Source of the DNA: Ovis canadensis
Taxonomy: Eukaryota; Chordata; Mammalia; Artiodactyla; Bovidae
Reading direction: 5' to 3'
DNA: 64,000 nt
Assembly (NCBI RefSeq): GCF_042477335.2
Contig: NC_091247.1
Coordinates: 5,788,501-5,852,500, forward strand
Shown here: positions 21,901 through 64,000 of the stretch, in pieces
How the letters are laid out: every line of letters starts with the position of its first letter
Numbering within the stretch: the stretch's first letter is position 1
Notes under the pieces: model-generated
Told to the model about the DNA's origin: nothing
Databases searched by the model: none
The model's input: only the letters and a program-made list of their open reading frames with translations
Made by a program: the position numbers and the translations under genes

Positions 21901-23629
21901 TGGGTCTGGCAGCTGCCTGGCACCATGTACCATGGAGTGGGGTGTCTGTCCCCTCCCACTCCCAGTGCCCCCCAACATTCCATGGCATGAACACACCACC
22001 CCTACCTATTCTGTTCCCCTCTTGATGATTGCTTTCAGTTTGGGGATCTGAAAGGTTTTTAAAAATTTTTGAGGCTGGAGGCTTATACATTTTGAGGTAA
22101 CCATGTCAATAGCAGCTGCCCGCCTTCTGGGGCCTGGCCCTCTGATGCCCCCTCCTTGGTTCTGGACCTCAAAGGCACGACTCAGACCTTTGGCCACCAT
22201 CGTGTGTATACACAGAGATGTCTTCCTGGGGCTATATTCCAGTCCTCACTAGGTTCTCAAGGGGTTCTGTGACCTAAGAGGTTCAGGACCACTGACCTAG
22301 AACGGTGAGACCCAGGGAAGCTTCTTCAGCTTGCCTGACACTCGTGGAAGACGTTACTTTGGATTAGAGCCTTCTGAGACCCTGCCTCATGCTGATACGG
22401 CTGCCAGGGTGACTGGCGCGTACACGAGGCCTCGTCCTGGTCTCACCGCGTGGGAGCTGTGACTGGACGAGCTCTCTGCTGGGCAGTGGGAAGACGGGAC
22501 AGCTCACCCTGTTTGTGAGGCTGCCGTGAGGAGTCCAGGACCCATGCATGGCTGACCCAGGGGAAGCAGCCGTCAGCGGGGACTGTCACTGCAACCCCAC
22601 GTCCTCTTTCAGACTTGAGAGCTGCCACTCAAACGAAGAGCCTGCTCCCCGTGGAAAAGTCCCCAACTCGGGAGCTCTGGTGTCCAGCGACAGCTCTGCC
22701 ACTGACCCACCCGGTGGCCTGGGCCCGTTTCTGCCTCCGTGAGACGAGGAGACCTGTGCCCCGGTGCCGCCTGGGGCCACGCCACTTGAGCACACACCGT
22801 GGGTCCCGCTGACCTCGTCCCCGGGCTGGCGTTTCCACTGCCCCCGCTGCGGAGCGGCACAGCTCGCTGCCCAGGTCTCTGGGAAAGAGGCTCTGGTGGA
22901 CAGGAAGTGCGTCCTCTGACAGGCCTGCTAGCTTAATAAGTATCATTAGCAAGGGGCAGCTACTCAATTCCCCGACGTCCACTTTCCCAGCCACCAGCTG
23001 GCGTCAAATGGAGAACGGATATTGAGGACACGCCAACACCCCCTCGGGAGGTCCCCGCGGGAGAAGTCATGCTGTGGCCCTGGCTGGTGGCTCCATCCCC
23101 TCGCAGGCTGGCACACCCTCCTCGTCTTCGTCCACCGAGAAATAAGATGCCTGGTGCACTGAACACGAGTGAGTGGACAGCGCTTTGGGGACTGATGACA
23201 GTGGCTGAAAGTGAATTCAAATGCAAGGAGAAAAAGAAAAAGCCCGTGGGCAGGGCTGAACACTTTCAGGCCAGAGAGGCATTCCGGACGTGACCTTCCC
23301 CTCCCCATCTCAGGGACGGGCGGCACCGCTGTCGCTGGTCTTCCTTTCCCACGCCAGACGGCCGCGGCCCGCATGGGAGCACAGCCTGTTCTCAGTGCTG
23401 CCGCCAAGCCAGGCCGCTGGCAAGCAGGGCTCGAGGGCACAGAGGGGCCCAATGTGAGGGCTGGCTGGTGACACGGCCGGTGCGGGGTTCTGCCGCACTC
23501 CTGTTCTCTCCTGTCGTGTGAGATCCGACACAGCCCAGCCGCTTCTGGAAAGCCTGGCTTCCTCCCGGCCCATGCACGCGCCAGGGCTCTGAGGATGACA
23601 GGGAAGAATTATGGACCACAGCAATTACC
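18956..23629. other. QRFP-ABL1 intergenic region (tail to tail)
   Basis: No gene is recognised. The region has no ruminant SINE or LINE, only weak ancient repeats such as a MIR at about 21480. AT-rich, motif-dense patches occur at about 19440-19510, 20380-20640 and 22920-22970. Confidence 0.7.
21480..21625 (+). mobile_element. MIR remnant
   Basis: Plus-strand MIR pattern: gctgtgtgacctcgggctag, then tctctgaacctggctttccc and catgaaatgaagatggtcac. Confidence 0.55.
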
Positions 23630-25595
23630 CCAAGGTCTGGTGTTGTAAACATTTATTTAAAAAATACTACGGAGGAGAGACGTGGATTCAAAAAAACAGA
23701 GTCATATACAGAAACAAAATGTACTGGACCAAAAAAAAAAAAGACACCATAGGCATTGCAGAAGGGAGGACAGTGGGAAACTATTTACAGGTCATTTATA
23801 AAAGGGCAAGTCTATAAAAGAGTGTAATACCAAAGTATAAATGCAAAATATAGTGGCACATCGTGTGAACGGGAAGAGACAAGTACCTCAGAAACGGGCA
23901 GTGGAGGGGACCTGGTGGGCTTCATTCCGCTTCGTCTGCAAGGCCACTGGCGGTGTTCGGGCACACACCCCCCTCGGTCTGCGCAGCACAGCAGCCCGGG
24001 GGGGCAAAGAGGTGAGGAGCTGTGAAAACAGCATAAAACGACCCAGAGGAAACCATCTCTATCAGAGAAATAAAAGACAAACTCAGGTGATTAGTGTACA
24101 AACAGGGCCCAAGCGAGGTCATGGGCACGGGGCGGCCTGGCGAGCAGGTGGGACGCGGTCTCCTCCTGGTTTCTCCTCCGATTCTCCTGAGCAAGGCCCA
24201 GGCAGGTACCGGCCCACTCCTCAGTAGCTGCTCCAGGTCAAGGTCAAGGGCATGTGGGCTCCTGCCCCCGAGCCTAGTCTTGGGCAGCCTGGGGAGATGA
24301 CGCTGAAGACTGCTCTCTGAGACACTTCCTGGGGTTTCCTTTGTCTGATTCTCTTCATCCCTGATGACTCCCACCGGAACATTAGGTTAAGTGTTGCTCG
24401 TGGTAATTACATAAGCTACATGCCCATTGGGGCATGGCCCACGCTGGGCGGGGCTTTGGTGCCCCAGTCCTTTCCCTCCTACGTGCGCGCTGGGCACCCG
24501 ATGGCGGCTCCTTCTCGCTGGGGAGGCAGTTGTGCTAAGGGCAGTTTGGAAATGCTTCAAGAACTCTGGAAAGCTGAAGACTGACTTGTCACCAGGCAAA
24601 GAGCCCTGCAAGAATCTACTCTGCCTTAAAGGAGCATGATGGAATGAAAGAGAGCAACTGGAAGTGAAGACTGAGCACCTTATCAGGGGCCCCTGGGAAT
24701 TTGGAAGGAAGGTAACTGTGCTCACTGCCGACCTGCCAGGCCCCGCTCTGGGCCATCCTGGGCCTGGCTGCGCCCCCACGCTCGCCATCCCCTCCTGCCG
24801 CTGGAGCCCCTGTGTGCTCCCCCGCAACCCTGCTACCCTCCAGACTCAAGCTTTCTATCCAGGATTAGCAGTGCATGTCACAGGAGAGCAGGTGACGGGG
24901 CCCTGAGGACCTGGAGAGGACGGCGAGGAAACTCTCCCCATCGCAGACTCCTTGGCTTCCCCCTAGACCGGGACCCAGAGGCTGGCTGGTGGCGGCACCC
25001 TGGCCTATCTCAGCCCCCAGTCAAGAGCCGTCCTTCACATGGGGGGATGGTGCGGGGGGGTGGGGAGTGGGGTGATCCCCGGGCCGCACTTCCCAGGATG
25101 TGGCTCTGGACACATGTCCTCAGCAGGCGGCCCGAGTGAGGGGAGGGTACACTCGCTGCCTGGGGTGAGTGGAGGGGACAGTCCCCAGGCCCTGCTGACT
25201 CAGCTCCCATTCAGGGTGCTCCTTCCTCGGGACAAAGAGGGCAAACGCAGAACCAGTGGAGGTTCTCCAGGGTGGAAGATGGAAAGAAGTGCTCATCGAC
25301 CTTCCCGCCTGGCCCCGAGGGCTCAGTTTTGAAGCCCCACACGCAGGGAGGAGGCTGGCGTGCCCACGGCAGTCCAGAGAGCGGGAACGCCACAGACAGA
25401 ACTTGGATGAGGCTCCGGGGGCCAGGCGGAGGGGGGCGGCGAGCGCAGGACTAAGTCGTGGCGCCGCGCTCCATGGCGGCCTCTGCTCTGCCCGGTGCAG
25501 AGCTCTGGGCCAAGGTTCCCACACGCGGGTCCTGCCGGCCGCCTGCCCGCTGCCCCGGGCACACACAGGGAGCCCTCGTGCGCCGCCGGCTCCTG
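23630..25595 (-). other. ABL1: ABL1 3' UTR
   Basis: Non-coding sequence from the ABL1 stop to just past the poly(A) signal. It is free of ruminant repeats, and its 3' end is AT-rich with several A/T homopolymers. The extent is inferred from the signal. Confidence 0.6.
23652..23657 (-). terminator. ABL1: ABL1 poly(A) signal (AATAAA on the minus strand)
   Basis: TTTATT on the plus strand is AATAAA in the ABL1 sense, followed by gtttacaacacc. It lies about 1.94 kb after the ABL1 stop, a distance compatible with the long ABL1 3' UTR of other mammals. Confidence 0.65.
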
Positions 25596-58553
<32,958 letters not shown>

Positions 58554-59348
58554 CTGGAAGAGAAAGAGAAGAAATGGAAAAGAGTTTCATTCTCAGGAGC
58601 AAAATCTGTGTTTCGAACATTATACGTTCCTGGTTTACTTTTACTTCTTAATATGTGTACATACTACTTACTCACAAAAAAGGGGGTTAAAAAATGAGAC
58701 TCTTCTATTTCCAAATCTTGTGAAAAACCATAAGCATTTACACTCCTGAGAGGTAACTACTTACTGTTGCCAAACGGTTTAAATTTTAAGTTCTTTAACT
58801 CAAAATGAATTATATGAGAAAGAGACGGTCCACCCGCACACCTCTTTGCCATTGGTAATTTATGTTATAATACAGAGCAAAAGGTTCTTGCTTTAAAATG
58901 TTTTCAAATGTACCAATGTTAACATACATACATAATTTAAAAATCAAATAGCGTTGAGGGACTTATAATGAAGGACAAACATTTTCCATCCCACTCTTCT
59001 GTTACCCAGAGGTAACAGTTGCCTTATTTTGGTGATCGCCTCCATCTCTCTAAACACAAACTATCCTATCATTACAACTGCCCTTCCCTCTCCCACACCA
59101 GGCTCAACTACTTACCTTTCTATTTTCAGTAACAGACTTCCACTTTAATTTCCTGTTCTCCCTGCTAGAGTCAGTATCTCTCAATGATTTACCTCACAAG
59201 ATAAGGATATTAACTTCCTACCCTTCCGTCTACCTACCCCTGCTTCCCCACATACATACTCCAAGTAGGCCTTCTTTTCATTTTCTTTTACTTTGTGTAA
59301 AAGTTCTGTTCTTCTATTTTGTCATAACAAAGTCTTCCATTTTTGTCT

Positions 59349-59599
59349 ATGCTGCTGCTAAGTCACTTCAGTCGTGTCCGACTCTGTGTGAGCCCATAGA
59401 TGGCAGCCCACCAGGGGTTCTCCAGGCAAGAACACTAGAGTGGGTTGCCATTTCCTTCTCCAATGCATGAAAGTGAAACGTGAAAGCGAAGTCGCTCAGT
59501 CGTGTCCTACTCTTTGTGACCCCATGGACTGCAGCCTACCAGGCTCCTCCGTCCATGAGATTTTCCAGGCTAAGAGTACTGGAGTGGGGTGCCATCGCC
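59349..59599 (-). mobile_element. Bov-A2 SINE (two Bov-A units)
   Basis: Two successive minus-strand Bov-A units (gtcgtgtccgactctgtgtg, then gtcgtgtcctactctttgtg) are joined by a linker cgtgaaagcgaagtcgctca. There is no tRNA part. Confidence 0.9.
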
Positions 59600-61145
59600 A
59601 AAGTATATTCTAAAAGTTGAAAACCAATCAACATCTTTTATGTTAGGAACGTGTGATTATTACCCACTAAGGGGTTAAACACAGTTCAGTATTTTTTCCT
59701 GAAGTGTCTTCGATTTGTTTTTTCTTCGAACTCTCTTCAAACTCTCCACAGGTTCTTTCAAGGCAGCAAATCTACTCCAAGTAGATCTTTGCAGTTGTAG
59801 AATATTATGGGGTGAAATCCGAATGCTCATTTAAGGACACTACAGTAAGAAATCAAACTTTTAAAAAGGAGGAAAGTGGGAAATTCTGATTTTTATGCCA
59901 AAACACAAAAGCAAGAAAACAAAATTGTTTCCGTTTTTCCCTTTTTTATGGGAAACATGTTTTCTTGGGGAATGACACCTATCTCAGGGGTGGGCATGAT
60001 TTTCCAGTAGTCACTTCAAAGGACACACTAGAGGCACCTAAAGTATCTGGGAGACTAGGCTAACCTTCCAGAAACACAGCTGGAAAACTTTCAGAAACAA
60101 ACACTCTTAAACAATCTCTTTGAAATAAACCAATAGAACATAAATAAGAAGCCTTTTCTACCCTAGTTTTGTATTACTGACCACAGTGAATCTTCAGGAA
60201 TTGTTTTTCTAAAGAGTAAGTCCCAAATTACGTCACCACTGCGCTTGGTATTTCATCCTGTGAATCATGAAGGCAAAGAGAATTTCAAGGAAGAGGGTCT
60301 TGTGACACTATCATTTCCTAGAATGTGCAAAAGGCTTAGTGAGATGTGTTAGGCCCTGTTCTCTGAGTACTTACAGTATACATAGCTCTAAAAGCATATC
60401 TAGTGCCATCATGACCAGAGGCTGACCAATCAACCAAAAAAGCTGGTTACAGCAGGGAATTCATGAAAATTAAAACATGAGATCCTCTAGCCCCGCCTGA
60501 ATGTACACTGATTTGCTAGTCTTGACGACAGGGCCGAGGACTGACCTGAGCGTGGGTGTGTGATTAGAGTTGGATGCTGTCTTACCATCCACCCATGATG
60601 CCTCATCTCAGTTCCAGCTCTACATTCCTGCAGGTGGAGGAAGAGGGTGGGCCACTCGCTATAAAATCCCAGGACAATCCCTTCCAACTGTTCACAGTTG
60701 TGTCACTCACACCTAGTCCTGAAACAATTTTTTTAAAAGACACCTGCATTTATAGAGTCTCTCTAAAGCACTGACCTAAATTTTCATAGACAAATCTCTT
60801 CACATTTGGATTTCACTGGTTTCATATGAACCGAGTAATAAAACCAGAATATCTGAAAAAAAGGGGTGTGGGAAGAAACACAAGTGGCTCTGGGTGTGCT
60901 TGTGACTCAGAGGGTGGGAGCAGAATGTGGCAGAGGAGCGGCTGCTCGACTCTGTGGGCACCAGAGAGGCGTGTGTTTTGAAGGGAGCCAGGCCGTTCCG
61001 CGCTGCAGAGAGTCAGTTAAGTGAAACTAAGTCAAAAGAGTGTCTATGGTCGTTTATTAAGCAGACTTATTAGGCAAAGGAACCTTAACATAAAAGAACT
61101 CTTGAAAATCGAAAGGGAAAAGATAAAACCCTCCTCCATTGAAAA

Positions 61146-61265
61146 ATGGAGAAGGAAACGGCAACCCACTCCAGTATTCTTGCCTGGAGAATTCCACGGA
61201 CAGAGGAGCCTGGTGAGCCGCAGTCCATGGGGTCACAAAGAGTCGGAAGTGACTGAGTGACTAAC
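61146..61265 (+). mobile_element. Bov-A monomer
   Basis: A single unit, tggagaaggaaacggcaacc to agtgactgagtgactaac, without a tRNA head. Confidence 0.88.
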
Positions 61266-61289
61266 ATACACACTCCCACTAAACCAAAA

Positions 61290-62115
61290 CTATGAATAAG
61301 CAATGCACAGAAAATTTAAATTACTACTAAACAAGGAGAGCATGTTAACCTTTCTTGTAATCAAAGAAAGGCAAATTCTCTGTCAAGTTGGGCAGGGACA
61401 TTTTCTTGAGGCTAACAGTATAAAACTTCAATGCAATGGGCATTCTCATACAGTGCTAGTAGTTGATGTAGACACTGCTGGAACATTTTAGGAGAAAAAC
61501 TGGAAACAGGAGCTGAACTGAGTCTTTGAGGAGTTCCATCACCTTAGATACACCTCGAGGAATTTATCCCAGGAGACCCAAACAATGATTTGTATATGCT
61601 CAGTCACTCAGCTGTGTTGACTCTCTGAGACCCCACTGACTGCAGCCCGTAAGGCACCTCTGTCCATGGAATTTTCCAGGCAAAAATACTGGACTGGGTT
61701 GCCATTTCCTTCTCCAATGACTTATATGTACTGATTTTTAAAATAACAGCACCAAAAAGGAAAAGCACAAAATATTTATCCATTAAGATAGGTTAGTTTG
61801 TCGTCCATCCATAAAAAAGAATATAGTCATAATGTCATTCAAAATATTTTTGGAAAAACATATCTAGCAACTTGGAAACATATTATAACAATCCATAATT
61901 TTATAAAAATTGAAAAAAGTCCAGAAGGAACTATACACCAAAATGTGAATAGTAGTTAATGCATGGTAGTTGTCAACAGTACCATTAACAGTAGTTTAAC
62001 ACAGGGTGGTGGGATTACAAACATTTTAAGTTTTCTTTTTTCTTTTCTATATCCTGGCATACTTCTCATCGTGAATGTGAATTGTTTCTATAACCAGAGA
62101 ACAATTACAAGAATA
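61290..62115 (+). mobile_element. Ancient L1 LINE, split by a Bov-A monomer
   Basis: Degenerate L1 ORF2-end sequence: aatcaaagaaaggcaaattc, ggaatttatcccaggagacc, then after the SINE ccataaaaaagaatatagtc. It is antisense to ABL1. Confidence 0.65.
61595..61718 (-). mobile_element. Bov-A monomer inserted in L1
   Basis: A minus-strand unit, tatgctcagtcactcagctg to ttgccatttccttctccaat. L1 sequence continues on both sides. Confidence 0.88.
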
Positions 62116-63524
62116 GAAAAACGGTCATGAAGAAGCCAGCTGACGCTTATATAATTGATCATCTAACATGAAAAAGTACACAGGGGGAGGAGGGACTCTT
62201 TTCTCTTCGTCCTGAAAAAGTCCATGTGCCTTTCCCTGCAGGATCCCAACCTCGTGGGCGTGAGCACACGGCTCTGGCAGACCAGGGCTACACAGGAAAT
62301 TAAACCAGAGTCATGAATACAGAAATGCTTTTCTTCTCAAAGGCCATCTGACCTCTTCTATCAAACATTCTGCAGCATCTGGATTTGATCAAAGTTACAT
62401 AATCGGGGGAAGTGGCCTGGAAAACACCTGGAATGGGCAGAACCCAGACACCAGCCCGGGGGTGACTATCGATTTAAAGTGTGGATTATTAAAGGGGGAC
62501 TGTCCCTCACATGGAGACAGATGCTGAGAACTTCATGTGAGGGGATGAGGCCTCTCTGTCAGGAAGGAAAGGGCCTCCCACTGCTTTTTGATTCAACAGG
62601 ACGTCAGGAAATCCAAGGCAGCCTCTCGATTTTCCTCTCCAGTTCTTGCTCCATTCCACAAATTAATGGCCAAAGCCCAAAGGGAAGTATTGCTCATGCA
62701 TGCCTCTGGATCGAGACGCTGAAGTGCAGCCACAGTCCAACACCAAAACCTTCCAGTCAATTCCCAATCCAGGCTGATGTCAAAATTGACTCACGACGAA
62801 TAAATGCCAAGTTCCTTGCTTCATTTCATAGTGAACGATGCTCGTCAACCTTAAAAATCATCACAGCTTACAAGGCCCAAGTTGCAGAATGTACTTAAAT
62901 CTTTCTTGACTAATACATGAACTTCCTGCCAGTCCCCGGATGGACCCTTAAAGGAGCTCAAAGGATTCATTAAAAAAACGATGCCCAAAATAGCTCCCCT
63001 CTTCTGCCAACGGATAAAGAAATCCTTGCATCTATTCTTCTTAAAAATGTTAGTTTAACATTTTCTGCGCCATCCTGAGTCATAGCTTTAAAATATTTAA
63101 CATTTTTATCTTCAAGAATGCCTCTCACCTCATTGGAAATCTTTTTGTTATTACCATATCCGTCATGAAAAGGTTTCCACTCACCCACAAAACTCAGGAA
63201 AAGTCATTAATTAGCCAGTTGAACACCAAGAATGGTGCTATCTAAACGTGCTCCGAAGTTATGGCTCCAACGTGACAACAAACTGAGAAGTCTGTAAGAA
63301 TGGTGCCGTAGAATTCACTGGAGCTGTGAGTGATTAACTTACTTGGACAGCATTCGAAGAAAAGCGCTTGGGTCTTTAAAGTATAATTTAAAGATCATTT
63401 TATACAAAATAATTATTTCTTAAAAGTTGTGAGTCACTGATCAAAAATGTTTACAAAAGATTCTCCCATATGGCATGTCTGGTCTAGACTCTCAAGGGCT
63501 GCTGCTAAAGCTGCCACTGCCAAG

Positions 63525-63800
63525 GAGGAGGGGAACAGGGTACTTCAGTCCCAAAGCGGGAGGGGATGGGAGTGGTGGGGAGGAGGTGGGAGGGATACAA
63601 GTGAGGAAGGGGTGAAGGGGAGGGAAAGGGAGGCTTCACCTCCAGGAAAGCTTCCCACCTTCTTGTTGGTGATTGTACAAGTTCACGGTTCCTGCCGGAG
63701 TCAGATAGCCAGGCTATGTGGCAGTCATTACTGTCCACCTCGTGGCTCTTGGCAGGGGGGGGTGGGGGGGGGGTGGAGGGGAAAGGGAGGAGGGGAGAGA
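63525..63800 (+). repeat. G-rich / purine-rich tract in ABL1 intron 1
   Basis: Repeated GGGAGG and GGGGAGG motifs, then runs of 8 and 10 G separated by T at about 63754-63773. In ABL1 RNA this is C-rich; the plus strand can form G-quadruplexes. Confidence 0.8.
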
Positions 63801-64000
63801 GGACAGGGCATGTCACACGTGATAAACACCCCCTTCACTTTTGGTCACATTCCATTATTTAAATCCTGGTCGCTTTAGTCTTATTTCCTTTGTGGCCCCT
63901 TCAATATGATCCTCCAGTTCAAGGAATCTCTGTAATTTAAAAATCTATAAAACAGATCCTTCAAAAAAGAGGGACGGCTTCGTGTTTTATTTCACACTCG

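Larger units (their letters stand above)
58554..64000 (-). other. ABL1: ABL1 intron 1 (partial)
   Basis: The 5' exons are not in the window: no N-terminal cap sequence or CpG-island promoter is seen. The stretch holds a Bov-A2 dimer, two Bov-A monomers, an old L1 and a G-rich tract at about 63520-63800. Positions 62120-63500 show no recognised feature. Confidence 0.85.

Noticed and set aside
58554-64000. ABL1 exon 1a or 1b
   Set aside because: No N-terminal ABL sequence with a donor of matching phase and no CpG-island promoter is present. In human, exon 1a lies roughly 19 kb from exon 2, as I recall.

Overview
The window is nuclear DNA from a ruminant, most likely a bovid. The evidence is a dense set of Bov-tA/Bov-A SINEs and BovB LINE fragments together with mammalian split genes. 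Three conserved genes appear in the order FIBCD1 (+), QRFP (+), ABL1 (-). Turned around, this is the known mammalian ABL1-QRFP-FIBCD1 neighbourhood (human 9q34). There is no sign of prokaryotic, plasmid or viral sequence, and no CRISPR array.

Positions 1-10690 hold the 3' end of FIBCD1: the last three coding exons of its fibrinogen-like domain, then a long, very C-rich 3' UTR with a candidate distal poly(A) signal at 10661. Positions 10690-15660 are intergenic, with a nested pair of SINEs. Positions 15660-18955 hold QRFP: a TATA box, a non-coding leader exon, a ~2 kb intron, and one coding exon for the complete 134-residue RFamide prepropeptide. Positions 18955-23630 are intergenic. I recognise no ruminant-specific transposon between about 17.2 kb and 28.6 kb.

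From about 23630 to the end of the window lies ABL1 on the minus strand: the 3' UTR, the giant last exon (25596-27316), and nine further coding exons up to exon 2 at 58380-58553. Every exon has a canonical GT-AG boundary and all phases join. Together they encode the SH3 domain through the F-actin-binding domain. The alternative first exons (1a/1b) lie beyond 64000. The introns are full of BovB, L1, MIR, L2 and SINE copies.

The genes do not form a functional unit. FIBCD1 is a cell-surface receptor for acetylated ligands, QRFP encodes a hypothalamic neuropeptide, and ABL1 is a non-receptor tyrosine kinase.

I found no new biochemical system. The most notable observations are:
- a BovB copy with a twin-priming-type inversion, bracketed by a 12-bp target-site duplication (45339-46318);
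- a BovB copy with an internal out-of-order duplication, bracketed by an 11-bp duplication (28605-30540);
- a 33-bp segment copied from unique sequence into an L1 remnant (54959 and 55636);
- a QRFP precursor whose C-terminus is Gly-Arg-Gly rather than the usual Gly-dibasic.
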